DNA from: Phytohabitans houttuyneae | Lineage (GTDB): Bacteria; Actinomycetota; Actinomycetes; Mycobacteriales; Micromonosporaceae | Reading direction: 5' to 3' | Length of the DNA stretch: 64,000 bases | Assembly: GCF_011764425.1 (NCBI RefSeq) | Contig: NZ_BLPF01000003.1 | Location: 1,054,001 to 1,118,000 of the forward strand | Shown: positions 43,037 to 51,143 of the stretch, piece after piece | How the letters are laid out: each line of letters begins with the position of its first letter | Position numbering within the stretch: position 1 is the stretch's first letter | Translations under genes and position numbers: made by a program | The notes under the pieces: generated by a model | Databases searched by the model: none | Seen by the model: the letters and a program-made list of their open reading frames with translations, nothing else | Told to the model about the DNA's origin: nothing

Positions 43037-43087
43037 TTGACATGCAGCCAGGCGGCTGCCTATTGTCAAATGCAGCCAGATGGCTGC
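43037..43087 (+). promoter_or_regulatory. Promoter with twin ArsR-type operators
   Basis: -35 TTGACA (43037-43042) and -10 TATTGT (43061-43066), 18-bp spacer. Two 16-bp palindromes share the consensus GCAGCCA..TGGCTGC: GCAGCCAGGCGGCTGC at 43044-43059 inside the spacer and GCAGCCAGATGGCTGC at 43072-43087 just after the -10. Their starts are 28 bp apart. Occupancy would exclude RNA polymerase. The next gene is an ArsR-family repressor, so autoregulation is likely. Confidence 0.85.
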
Positions 43088-43094
43088 CTAACGG

Positions 43095-43889
43095 ATGGCG
43101 ACGATGGACGACGTTTTCAAGGCGCTTGCCGACCCGAGCCGCCGCCGGCTGCTCGACCGGCTCAACGAGCGCAACGGCCAGACCCTGCAGGAGCTCTGCG
43201 CGGGCCTGGCGATGGCGCGGCAGTCCGTGAGCAAGCACCTCGCGGTGCTTGAGGCGGCGAACCTGGTCAGCACGCGGCGACGGGGGCGCGAAAAGCTGCA
43301 CTTTCTCAACTCCGAGCCGATAAACGCCATCGCCGACCGGTGGATGACGCGGTACGACAGGGCGCGCGCCGACGCCCTCACCGATCTCAAGCACGCCTTG
43401 GAGGAGCAGACGATGGACGACAAGTTCGTCTACATCACGTACATCAAGTCCACACCGGAGCGGACCTGGACCGCGCTCACCGACCCCGCCTTCACGAAGC
43501 GTTACTGGGGCATCGAGCTCAAGTCCGACTGGCAGGTGGGCAGCCCGGTTATCTGGGACCTGGACAAGCTGGCCATCGCCGACGGCGGTTCGGTGGTGCT
43601 CGCCGCGGAGCCGCCGCGCACGCTGAGCTACTCGTGGCACACCATCACGCCGGAGTTCGTGGCGGCGTTCGGCGACGACCACGAGTTTCTCCGGAAGGCG
43701 TCGGCGGAGCGCCGCTCGAAGGTCACGTTCGACATCGAGCCCGTCGGTGACCTGGTCAGGCTCACCGTGACGCACGACGGCTTCGACCCCGGCAGCGTGG
43801 TGCTCGGCGGTGTCTCCGAGGGCTGGCCGCCGATCATGTCCAGCCTCAAGACGCTGCTGGAGACCGGCGAGGCGCTGGAGGTGCGGTGA
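43095..43889 (+). CDS. ArsR-family repressor fused to SRPBCC/AHSA1 domain
   Basis: 264 aa. An ArsR winged helix occupies residues 1-100 (FKALADPSRRRLLDRLNERNG, AMARQSVSKHLAVLEAANLVSTRRRGREKLHFLN) and an AHSA1-type SRPBCC ligand-binding fold about 110-260 (YITYIKSTPERTWTALTDPAFTKRYWG, PPIMSSLKTLLETGE). The metal-binding ELCVCD motif is missing (ELCAGL), so the hydrophobic SRPBCC cavity probably senses an organic ligand. Fusions of these otherwise adjacent genes occur in actinobacteria. It starts 7 bp after twin palindromes it likely binds, and its stop overlaps the next start. Confidence 0.9.
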   Translation: MATMDDVFKALADPSRRRLLDRLNERNGQTLQELCAGLAMARQSVSKHLAVLEAANLVSTRRRGREKLHFLNSEPINAIADRWMTRYDRARADALTDLKHALEEQTMDDKFVYITYIKSTPERTWTALTDPAFTKRYWGIELKSDWQVGSPVIWDLDKLAIADGGSVVLAAEPPRTLSYSWHTITPEFVAAFGDDHEFLRKASAERRSKVTFDIEPVGDLVRLTVTHDGFDPGSVVLGGVSEGWPPIMSSLKTLLETGEALEVR

Positions 43890-44500
43890 TGCGGCTCGTG
43901 GTCACCGAGTTCCTGTCGCTGGACGGTGTCGCGCAGGGACCGGGCTCGCCCGACGAGGACCGTGACGGCGGGTTCACCCAGGGCGGCTGGCTCGTGCCGC
44001 ACATGGACGAGGCGTTCCTCTCCGTGGCCGCCGGCTGGATCGCCGGGGCCGACGCCTTCCTGTTCGGCCGGCGTACCTATGAGAACTTCGCCCGCGACTG
44101 GCCGAAGGTGACCGACCCGGACGACCCGTTCGCGGCGAAGCTCAACGGCCTGCCCAAGTTCGTCGCCTCGCGGACGCTGACCACCGCGCCGTGGGAGCCG
44201 AGCACGATCCTCGCCGGCGACCTGGCCACCGAGGTCGCCGAGCTCAAGAGCCGGCCGGGGCGGGAGATTCAGGTCCACGGCAGCGCCACGCTCGCCCAGT
44301 CGCTGCTGGCGGCCGGGCTTGTCGACGAGTTCCGGCTGGTGGTCGCCCCGGTCGTGCTGGGGCAGGGCCGCCGCCTGTTTCCGCCCGGCGGCGCACCGGC
44401 GGGCCTGCGCGTGGTGCGCAACGAGACGACGCCCGGCGGCCTGGTCATCCAGGTCTTCGAGTCGGCCGGCGCACCCCGCTACGGGACGTACGGAGCGTAG
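43889..44500 (+). CDS. RibD C-terminal/dihydrofolate-reductase-like protein
   Basis: NADPH-dependent reductase fold, 203 aa. Markers are LVVTEFLSLDGVAQGPGSPDED at the N-terminus, FLFGRRTYENFARDWP, VASRTLTTAPWEPSTIL, then EIQVHGSATLAQSLLAAGLVDEFRLVVAPVVLGQGRRLFPPG. These YyaP/YwjB-like proteins are common next to ArsR-SRPBCC genes. ATG 43889 (7 bases after GGAGG) is preferred; GTG 43886 would also overlap the upstream stop. It probably reduces a small metabolite; the substrate is unknown. Confidence 0.88.
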   Translation: MRLVVTEFLSLDGVAQGPGSPDEDRDGGFTQGGWLVPHMDEAFLSVAAGWIAGADAFLFGRRTYENFARDWPKVTDPDDPFAAKLNGLPKFVASRTLTTAPWEPSTILAGDLATEVAELKSRPGREIQVHGSATLAQSLLAAGLVDEFRLVVAPVVLGQGRRLFPPGGAPAGLRVVRNETTPGGLVIQVFESAGAPRYGTYGA

Positions 44501-44503
44501 GAG

Positions 44504-44528
44504 AGGCGCGGCCCCCGTGGCCGCGCCT
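44504..44528. terminator. Bidirectional hairpin terminator
   Basis: Perfect 10-bp stem AGGCGCGGCC / GGCCGCGCCT with a 5-base loop, between the RibD-like gene (stop 44500) and the convergent NmrA-type gene (stop 44543). Confidence 0.8.
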
Positions 44529-44542
44529 CCTTCCACCGCGGG

Positions 44543-45361
44543 TCAGCTCACGCTCCACACCCCGGTCGCCGCCGCGGCCCGGACGAAGTCGCGGAAGTCG
44601 CGGGCCTCGTGACCGGTCACCCGCTTCACGTCGTCGGTCACGTGCGCGTTGCGGCCGTCCAGGATCCGGGCGAACAGGTCGGTCAGCGCCTCCGCCTCCT
44701 CGACCGGCACGCCGCCGGCGACCATCCGCGCCGTGCACTCGGCCGGCGTGACGCTCTCGAAGCGCACCGGGCGCCCCGAGGCGGCCGAGATCTCCGCCGC
44801 CGCCTCGGCGAACGTGACAAGCCGCGGCCCGGTCAGCTCGTACACCCGGCCGTGGTGGCCGTCCTCGGTGAGCGCCGCGACCACCACGTCCGCCACGTCC
44901 TCCAGGTCGACGAACGGCTCCGGCACGTCCGTGGGCAGCGCGATCTCACCGGCCAGCACGGGCGGGAGCAGGAAGTGCTCGTTGAAGTCCTGGGCGAACC
45001 AGGTCGCGCGGACCACCGTCCACTCCGGAGCGACCTCCCGTACCCCCATCTCGCTGACCTCGGCCTCCTCCTCGCCGCGGCCGGAAAGCAGGACGAAGCG
45101 CTTGACGCCGGCGGCGGTGGCCCGCTCCACGAAGGCCCGGATCGACTCCGCCGCGCCGGGGAACGCGAGGTCGGGGTAGTAGGTGACGTAGGCGGCGGTG
45201 ACCCCCTCGAAGAGCGGGAGCCAGGTGTCGGGGTCGGCGTTCCAGTCGAACGGCGGCTGCCCCGAGCGGGAGCCGACGCGCACCGGGAGGCCGCGGGCGG
45301 TGAGACGGTCGTTGACCCGGCGGCCGGTCTTGCCGGTACCGCCAATCAGCAGGTAAGTCAT
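44543..45361 (-). CDS. NAD(P)H-binding NmrA-family oxidoreductase
   Basis: 272 aa, atypical short-chain reductase. The Rossmann motif is LLIGGTGKTGRRVNDRLTARG (GxxGxxG) at residues 4-24; later EWTVVRATWFAQDFNEHFLLP and PFVDLEDVADVVVAAL are typical of the NmrA/azoreductase-like group. ATG 45361 is the family start. Divergent, across 80 bp, from an AraC-family regulator that probably controls it. Confidence 0.88.
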   Translation of the reverse strand: MTYLLIGGTGKTGRRVNDRLTARGLPVRVGSRSGQPPFDWNADPDTWLPLFEGVTAAYVTYYPDLAFPGAAESIRAFVERATAAGVKRFVLLSGRGEEEAEVSEMGVREVAPEWTVVRATWFAQDFNEHFLLPPVLAGEIALPTDVPEPFVDLEDVADVVVAALTEDGHHGRVYELTGPRLVTFAEAAAEISAASGRPVRFESVTPAECTARMVAGGVPVEEAEALTDLFARILDGRNAHVTDDVKRVTGHEARDFRDFVRAAAATGVWSVS

Positions 45362-45441
45362 GCGTTTATTCCACTCGCGGGCCCCGCCGTGGACCATGGG
45401 CGACGAGCGCGCCGGCATACGCGATCGTCTAACCTGGGCGG

Positions 45442-46386
45442 GTGGACGCGCTCGCCGGCCTGCTCGACGGCCCCCGCGCCCGCGGCGCCTTCCTGCTCCG
45501 CGTGGTGCTCGACCCGCCGTGGTCGGTCCGCGTGCAGGACCGGGCCGCGCTGGCCGTGATCGCCGTCGCGCGGGGCAGCGCCTGGCTCATGGCCGAGGGA
45601 GCCGCGCCGGTCGAGGTGCGGGCCGGCGACATCGTGGTGGCGCGCGGGCCGGAGCCGTACACGGTGGCCGACGACCCCGCCACGCCGCCGCAGGTCATCA
45701 TCCACCCGGACGAGCGGTGCACGACGCTGTACGGCGAGGACCTGAGCGTGGCGATGGACCGCGGCGTGCGCACGTGGGGCAACTCCGACGACGGTGCCTC
45801 GGTGATGCTCGTCGGCACCTACCAGAGCGCCGGCGAGATCAGCGACCGGCTGCTGCGCGCGCTCCCGCCGGTGCTCGTGCTGACCGGCGAGGAGTGGGAC
45901 AGCCCGCTCGTGCCGCTGCTCGCCACCGAGATCACCAAGGACGACCAGGGCCAGTCCGCGGTCCTGGACCGCCTGCTCGACCTGCTCCTGATCGCGGTGC
46001 TGAGGGCCTGGTTCGCGCGGGCCGAGTCGACGCCGGGGTGGTTTCGCGCGCAGGCCGACCCGGTCGTCGGGCGGGCGCTGCGCATGCTGCACAACCATCC
46101 GGAGCACCCGTGGACGGTCGCCGGGCTCGCCGGGCGGCTCGGCGTGTCGCGGGCGGCGCTGGCCCGCCGCTTCACCGACCTGGTCGGCGAGCCGCCGATG
46201 GCGTACCTCACCTCGTGGCGGCTCGCGCTCGCCGCCGACCTGCTCCGCGAGCCGGACGCGACGCTCGGCGCGGTGGCCCGCCAGGTGGGGTACGGGAGCC
46301 CGTTCGCGCTGAGCGCGGCCTTCAAGCGGGTGCGCGGGGTGAGCCCGCAGGAGTACCGGGCGGCGGCCCAGCCCGTCGCGAGCTGA
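45442..46386 (+). CDS. AraC-family regulator with N-terminal cupin sensor
   Basis: 314 aa. The N-terminal cupin (AraC_binding_2/cupin_6 type; SVRVQDRAALAVIAVARGSAWLM, VRAGDIVVARGPEPYTV) covers about 1-180. The AraC helix-turn-helix covers about 205-305 (WTVAGLAGRLGVSRAALARRFTDLVGEPPMAYLTSWRLALAADLL). GTG 45442 gives the family-like start. Likely activator of the divergent NmrA-type oxidoreductase. Confidence 0.9.
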   Translation: MDALAGLLDGPRARGAFLLRVVLDPPWSVRVQDRAALAVIAVARGSAWLMAEGAAPVEVRAGDIVVARGPEPYTVADDPATPPQVIIHPDERCTTLYGEDLSVAMDRGVRTWGNSDDGASVMLVGTYQSAGEISDRLLRALPPVLVLTGEEWDSPLVPLLATEITKDDQGQSAVLDRLLDLLLIAVLRAWFARAESTPGWFRAQADPVVGRALRMLHNHPEHPWTVAGLAGRLGVSRAALARRFTDLVGEPPMAYLTSWRLALAADLLREPDATLGAVARQVGYGSPFALSAAFKRVRGVSPQEYRAAAQPVAS

Positions 46387-46398
46387 GCCGCCGCACAG

Positions 46399-46439
46399 TG
46401 ACCGGCCACTCAGGAGAGCCGTGCCTGAGCGGCCGGTCA
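46399..46439. terminator. Bidirectional hairpin terminator
   Basis: TGACCGGCC (46399-46407) pairs with GGCCGGTCA (46431-46439), and CTCAGG with CCTGAG inside, separated by a single mismatch: a 16-bp stem. Between the convergent AraC (stop 46386) and DUF2231 (stop 46441) genes. Confidence 0.8.
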
Positions 46440-46440
46440 G

Positions 46441-46950
46441 TCACTGCCCTTCCCACACCGCCTTGGACCCCGAGTCGCCGGTGCGGATGACGTAGTAGAG
46501 CGCGATGGCGGCCGCGACGAGCGACACGACGGTCAGCGCCAGCGTGATCGCCCGGGTGCCGCCCGTACCGCCCGCGGTGCCCGCGTAGCGCAGCGCGGCG
46601 CCGCTCGGCGCGATGAAGAACACGAGCGCGAGCGTCACCACGCCGAGGGCGATCGCCGCCCACATCGTGTTCTCCCCGTAGCCCTGGTGCCGCTCGATGA
46701 CCGGGATGAAGCCGTCCGTCACCCGGCCGCGCTCACGCATCCGCTCGAAGAAGGCGTCGCCGGACAGGCGCGCCATGATCGCCGCGCCCGGGCCGAGGAC
46801 CGCGAGACCGGCGAGCACGAGGCGGATGTGCGGGCGCAGGAACGGCACGAGCGCGTACGCCACCGTCGTCAGCGCGAGCAGTGGCACGAACACCACCGCC
46901 GCATGGATCAGCAGGGGATGGGCGGGAATCCCCAGGAACTCCTCGAACAA
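46441..46950 (-). CDS. DUF2231-family membrane protein
   Basis: 169 aa, four membrane segments. It starts FEEFLGIPAHPLLIHAAVVFVPLLALTTVAYALVPFL, the hallmark DUF2231 opening (HPxLxHxxVxF), then RLVLAGLAVLGPGAAIMARLSG, MWAAIALGVVTLALVFF and a final helix. The best start is TTG 46950, which sits after GAGGAGGCACCCG and in the family's position; upstream sequence in frame is promoter. Function unknown. Divergent from the M55 peptidase. Confidence 0.82.
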   Translation of the reverse strand: MFEEFLGIPAHPLLIHAAVVFVPLLALTTVAYALVPFLRPHIRLVLAGLAVLGPGAAIMARLSGDAFFERMRERGRVTDGFIPVIERHQGYGENTMWAAIALGVVTLALVFFIAPSGAALRYAGTAGGTGGTRAITLALTVVSLVAAAIALYYVIRTGDSGSKAVWEGQ

Positions 46951-47108
46951 CGGGTGCCTCCTCGGTCGTGAGCTGGGCGTTAGCGTACGGAAACCACGTG
47001 CGGCCGGCGCTGTTGGTTCAACCCTCAACAAGATAGTGATCAAGCTGGAAGAATCGGTCCATCGGCCCGTGACACGCCTGACGAGGCGCCCACACCTAGG
47101 GTTGGGGG

Positions 47109-47948
47109 ATGTCCGGGTCACCGAGGGTGCTCATCTCCGCCGATCTGGAGGGCGTCTCCGGGATCGTGCACACGACCGAGACCAACCCCGGCGGGTACGA
47201 CTACGAGCGCGGCCGGGAGCTGATGACCGCGGAGGTCAACGCCGCGGTCGCCGGCGTGTTCGACGCCGAACCCGGTGCGGCGGTGGTGGTGGCGGACGCG
47301 CACGGCCCGTTCCGCAACCTGCTGCCCGAGCGCCTCGACCGCCGGGTGCGGCTGGTGCGCGGCAAGCCGCGCCCGCTGGGCATGATGGCCGGTCTCCACG
47401 AGGCGGGCGACGCGGTGCTGTTCGTGGGGTACCACGCGCGCGCCGGCACCGGTCCCGCGGTGCTCGCCCACACCAGCAGCGACGCGCTGCTCGACGTGCG
47501 GCTCGACGGCCGGCCGATGGGCGAGATCGGCCTCAACGCGGTACTGGCCGGCGCCGTGGGCGCCCCGGTGGTGCTGCTCAGCGGCGACGACGCCGCCTGC
47601 GCCGAGCTGGCCGAGCTGGTGCCCGATGCGCTGACCGTGCCGGTCAAGCGGGCGCTCGGCCAAGCCGCCGCCGAGACGCTGCACCCGGACGAGGCCCGCG
47701 AACGGCTGCGCGCGGGTGCCGCCGAGGCGGTCGGCCGCCGCGAGCGGGTGCCCGCGCTGGTGCTGCCCGGTCCGGTGCGGCTGGAGGTCGACCTGTATGG
47801 ACCGTACACAGTGGATCTGGCCACGCTCGTGCCCGGCGTGGAGCGCGCCGCCGGCGGCCGGACGGTCGCCTTCACCGCGGCTGACGTGACGGAGGCGTAC
47901 CGGCTGGTGCAGCTCCTGGTCCAGCTCGCCCAGGTCAAACCCGGCTGA
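47109..47948 (+). CDS. M55-family D-aminopeptidase (DppA-like)
   Basis: Zinc metallopeptidase, 279 aa, releasing D-amino acids from peptides such as D-Ala-D-Ala. Metal and catalytic residues lie in ISADLEGVSGI (Asp, Glu), VVADAHGPFRN (His), VGYHARAGT (His) and MGEIGLNAVLAG (Glu), all in family order. It probably recycles peptidoglycan peptides; no dipeptide transporter is adjacent. No signal peptide, so cytoplasmic. Confidence 0.87.
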   Translation: MSGSPRVLISADLEGVSGIVHTTETNPGGYDYERGRELMTAEVNAAVAGVFDAEPGAAVVVADAHGPFRNLLPERLDRRVRLVRGKPRPLGMMAGLHEAGDAVLFVGYHARAGTGPAVLAHTSSDALLDVRLDGRPMGEIGLNAVLAGAVGAPVVLLSGDDAACAELAELVPDALTVPVKRALGQAAAETLHPDEARERLRAGAAEAVGRRERVPALVLPGPVRLEVDLYGPYTVDLATLVPGVERAAGGRTVAFTAADVTEAYRLVQLLVQLAQVKPG

Positions 47949-47972
47949 CCTGTCGCGTCCGGACGGTGGGCA

Positions 47973-48779
47973 GTGGACACTGTCGGGGTGCCGTCCACGA
48001 CCGACGTGATCCAGGTGGTGACCGGGATCGCCAGCCTCGCGGTGTCGGCGCTGGCCCTCCGGGAGGCGCGGCTGCAGCGGGCCGGCCGCGGCGAGAGCGG
48101 GATGCCGCCACCGGCGCCCGCGCCGCACCTGCCGATGGAGACGGCCGCGCTCCCGCCGCCGCTCGCACCCTCTCCGTCGCCGGTCGCGCCGCCGCGGGCC
48201 GACCAGGAGCCGTCCGCCGGCTCACCACCCGCGGAGCCGCCGGCCGTGCCGGGACCGGCGCCGGCCGCTCCACCCGAGCCGCCGTGGGCCCTGCCGCAGC
48301 GGCCCCGTCCCTGGACCGGTGGCGAGCCGCCGGGCGCACCGTCCGGCATGGGGCGTCCCAGCGACCCGGGCGCCACCCACGGATGGGTCGCGCCGTCCGG
48401 TGCGCCGGTGCCGTACCGGGGCCGGCGCGCGGCATGGGTGCGCTGGGCGGCCGTGGTCGGCGTGTCCGCGGCCCTCCTGGGGGTCGGCTACGCCGCCCTC
48501 TTCCGGGGAGACGCCGCGGCCGAGGCGTCCGCGCCGGGCGGCGCCGGCAGCAGCTTCGCGCTGGCCTCCGTGGGACTGCTCGTGCTGACCGTGGTGATTG
48601 CGCTGGTCGTCCGCGGCCGGCGCGCGCCGTCGCGGGCGGTCTGGGCGGCGGTTCCGGCAGTCCTGGCCGCCGCCTCCGTCGGCCTCACCGCACACGCGCT
48701 GCCCGTCCCCGGCGCGGTCAAGCTCGGCGCCGCCCTCGCCGCCCTCGGCATCGCCGCCTGGGCCACCTTCCGCCGCTGA
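47973..48779 (+). CDS. Proline-rich membrane protein of unknown function
   Basis: About 268 aa. A first hydrophobic helix (TDVIQVVTGIASLAVSALALREA) is followed by a long Pro/Ala-rich, disordered stretch (about 45-145) and three or four C-terminal helices (AAVVGVSAALLGVGYAALF, ASVGLLVLTVVIALVV, VLAAASVGLTAHAL). GTG 47973 is used; GTG 47988 is an alternative. No recognised domain. Codon usage and third-position GC look genuine. Confidence 0.6.
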   Translation: MDTVGVPSTTDVIQVVTGIASLAVSALALREARLQRAGRGESGMPPPAPAPHLPMETAALPPPLAPSPSPVAPPRADQEPSAGSPPAEPPAVPGPAPAAPPEPPWALPQRPRPWTGGEPPGAPSGMGRPSDPGATHGWVAPSGAPVPYRGRRAAWVRWAAVVGVSAALLGVGYAALFRGDAAAEASAPGGAGSSFALASVGLLVLTVVIALVVRGRRAPSRAVWAAVPAVLAAASVGLTAHALPVPGAVKLGAALAALGIAAWATFRR

Positions 48780-48886
48780 CCGCCCGCGCCCCGACCCCGG
48801 CCGGCCGCCCCGGCAGACCGCGTCGCCTGGCCAGGAGCAGCCCGAACAGGCGAGCGCCGCCTGGTCAGAAGCAGCCCGAAAGGCGC

Positions 48887-48954
48887 AAGGCACGCCGGCC
48901 CGGAAGGCACGCCGGCCCGGAAGGCACGCCGGCCCGGAAGGCACGCGGCAGGCC
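48887..48954. repeat. 17-bp tandem repeat
   Basis: AAGGCACGCCGGCCCGG occurs at 48887, 48904 and 48921 identically, with a degenerate fourth unit at 48938. It lies in the 233-bp gap between convergent genes, which also contains two copies of AGCAGCCCGAA. Period 17 excludes a repeated peptide. Confidence 0.85.
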
Positions 48955-49012
48955 GGGCGAAGCATTGCGGCCGGACGCACCACCGGCGCCCGGCCGCACT
49001 GCGCGAGCCCCG

Positions 49013-50053
49013 TCAGTCGACGACGCGCGGCGCGGTCTTCGCCGCCGCTTCCAGGGCGGCGGCCGCGCCGCTGTACGGGTTGTACGTGTACGTGCGGGAG
49101 ACGCCACCGGGGATCGCGAAGTACTCGGCGGAGAGCTTGGCCGGGTTGGTCGCGATCTCGCCACGGCCGGGCAGGTCGTCTCCGTCGTCCCAGCCCCACG
49201 GTGCGTTGGCCGAGTTGGTGCCGCAGCCGAACGTCCCCGTGCCGCAGCCGCCCGACGTGTCGCCGGCGAACGTGCCGAGGTTGGCGAACAGGCCCGTGTT
49301 GTTGCGTTCCGCCCACAGGCCGCCGGCGGCGAAGATGTCGACGAGCTGGTACCGCACGTCGCGGTCGTTGCCGCTGCTCGGCGTCTCGGCGACCGTGGAC
49401 GGGTAGTAGATGACGCCGTCGCCGTTGATCGCGTACTGCGGGTGTGCCTTGAGGCCGTGCCCCTGCGGCTCCTGCGCGGTCACCGGGTGGGAGAAGGAGT
49501 CGTGCGGCGAGGCGGCGAAGGTGAGGGTGCCGTCGACGCTCTCCCGCCCGGAGGTCCAGCTGCTGCCGGCCGGCGTGAACGAGTAGAAGTTCGTGTGCGC
49601 GACCGACACCGCGCCGCGCAGCACGCCGTACTCCGAGCCGTCCCGCTCGACGGCGAGCATGATGCCCTCCCCGTCGTTTTCGTGCTCGGTCTCGAAGAAC
49701 GGGTGGTCGACCCAGTCGCGGGGATGGAAGAAGAGGTACGTGATGTACCAGTGGCTGCTCGTCTCGGCGACCGAGTAGTAGGCGTGCGCGGCCAGCGACG
49801 CGCCCGACTGGCCGGCGTTGTCCCAGTTGTTGCGGCCGTTGAGGTCGCCGTCGAAGTCGACGCGGGTGATGTAGTCGGCGCGGCCGCCGAGCGCGTGCGT
49901 GCCGGTCGCGTCCACGTCCTGGTGGTGGATGGGCGCCCAGCGTAGGGCGAGCTGCGCGCGGCTCGGTGCGGCGGCGGCCGGCGACGGCACCGCGAGCCCC
50001 ACGGCCGCGAGCGCCGCGGTGGCGGCGGCAGCCACTGTGGACCTGGTGAACAT
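49013..50053 (-). CDS. Secreted protein, Vps62-like
   Basis: 346 aa with a Sec signal (TAALAAVGLAVPSPAAA, cleavage near residue 29). The mature part has WAPIHHQDVDATG, YITRVDFDGDLNGRNNWDN, HWYITYLFFHPRDW, HENDGEGIMLAVERDG and a cysteine pair in GGCGTGTFGCG. The mix of Asp/His-rich acidic loops resembles the Vps62-related protein family found in fungi and actinobacteria, whose molecular role I do not know. GGGGAGGAACC precedes the ATG. Single gene. Confidence 0.65.
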   Translation of the reverse strand: MFTRSTVAAAATAALAAVGLAVPSPAAAAPSRAQLALRWAPIHHQDVDATGTHALGGRADYITRVDFDGDLNGRNNWDNAGQSGASLAAHAYYSVAETSSHWYITYLFFHPRDWVDHPFFETEHENDGEGIMLAVERDGSEYGVLRGAVSVAHTNFYSFTPAGSSWTSGRESVDGTLTFAASPHDSFSHPVTAQEPQGHGLKAHPQYAINGDGVIYYPSTVAETPSSGNDRDVRYQLVDIFAAGGLWAERNNTGLFANLGTFAGDTSGGCGTGTFGCGTNSANAPWGWDDGDDLPGRGEIATNPAKLSAEYFAIPGGVSRTYTYNPYSGAAAALEAAAKTAPRVVD

Positions 50054-50172
50054 GGTTCCTCCCCACAATCCGGATGGGATCGATTGTGAGGAATCTTCGC
50101 GGCTGGCGATCGCGTATGTGTAGCCGGCGGGCGAAAACCGGATAGATGCCGGTCGACGGGGAGGATTCGCGG

Positions 50173-51069
50173 TCAGCCGCCGCGCCGCACCTCGACGCCG
50201 AGCGGGGTGAGCCGGTGCACGACCGCGCCGCCCTCGCGTTCGCTGCTCAGCAGGCCGGCGGCGCGCAGCGCGGCCGCGTGCTCCGAGGCCGACGGCAGGC
50301 TGATGCCCGCCGCCTTCGCCAGCGCCGTCGTCGTGTGCCGGCCCGGCTCGCCCAGCCGCCGCAGCACCTCGGCCCGGGTCCGCCCGAGCAGCCGGGCGAG
50401 CGCCTCGGTGTCGGCCGCCGCCGGCGGCGCCACCGCGAACACCAGCAGGGCCGGGCGTCCGGGCTCGACCAGCAGCCGCGGCCGCGGACCGGCGAAGGGA
50501 CTGGGCGCGAGCACGAGGCCTTCGCCGCTGCCGGCCAGGTCCGCGCTCCACCAGCTTTCCATTTCGAGTACCGGCGACGACCACCGCACGCTCGGACCGA
50601 TGCCGCCGAGCACGCCGTCCACGCCGGAGACCGCCCACTCCCGCGCGGCCCGGTCCACCCAGCGGCGGTGGGCAAGTTCCAAGTCGTTCCACTGTGGACG
50701 CAGCTGCTTGTCGAACCACGCCCGCAGCGCGGACGCGAGCAGCTCGACCGCGTCCCGGTCACCGGCGGCGAGCCGGCGCCGCCACGGCGTGGCCGGCAGG
50801 TGCGCGTACGCCCGTGCCACGTCGGCCCGCACCCGCCGGCGGGGCGTGGCGCGGATCGCGTCGAGCCCCGCTTCCAGCGAGTCGAGCCCCTGGTACGGCG
50901 TGACGAAGTCGGGCAGCATCCCGCGCGCCGGCAGCAGGTGCCGCAGCGGGCCGGGTGCCGCGGTGCCGCGCAGCGCCTGGCTGGCGAGGACGGCGGCGCC
51001 GACCGGGTGGGGGCGGGGCACGAGGCGCACCCGACCCAGGTCCGCCGGAGTCAGCCGCAACGTGATCAC
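50173..51069 (-). CDS. ArsR-type regulator with N-terminal DUF5937 domain
   Basis: 298 aa. The N-terminal 190 residues (LRLTPADLGRVRLVPRPHPV, FVTPYQGLDSLEAGLDAI) match the DUF5937 region found before a helix-turn-helix in actinobacteria. The C-terminal winged helix is ArsR-like (RLLGRTRAEVLRRLGEPGRHTTTALAKAAGISLPSASEHAAALRAAGLL). GTG 51069 is chosen; a longer frame upstream lacks a start signal. Effector unknown. Divergent from the LpqC-like lipoprotein. Confidence 0.83.
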   Translation of the reverse strand: MITLRLTPADLGRVRLVPRPHPVGAAVLASQALRGTAAPGPLRHLLPARGMLPDFVTPYQGLDSLEAGLDAIRATPRRRVRADVARAYAHLPATPWRRRLAAGDRDAVELLASALRAWFDKQLRPQWNDLELAHRRWVDRAAREWAVSGVDGVLGGIGPSVRWSSPVLEMESWWSADLAGSGEGLVLAPSPFAGPRPRLLVEPGRPALLVFAVAPPAAADTEALARLLGRTRAEVLRRLGEPGRHTTTALAKAAGISLPSASEHAAALRAAGLLSSEREGGAVVHRLTPLGVEVRRGG

Positions 51070-51143
51070 CCATGCAGCTTGCCGGGGTTCGGCGCTGACC
51101 GAAAGGGTTGACCCGGCGCCGCGCCGCCACGGAGGGTATGCCG

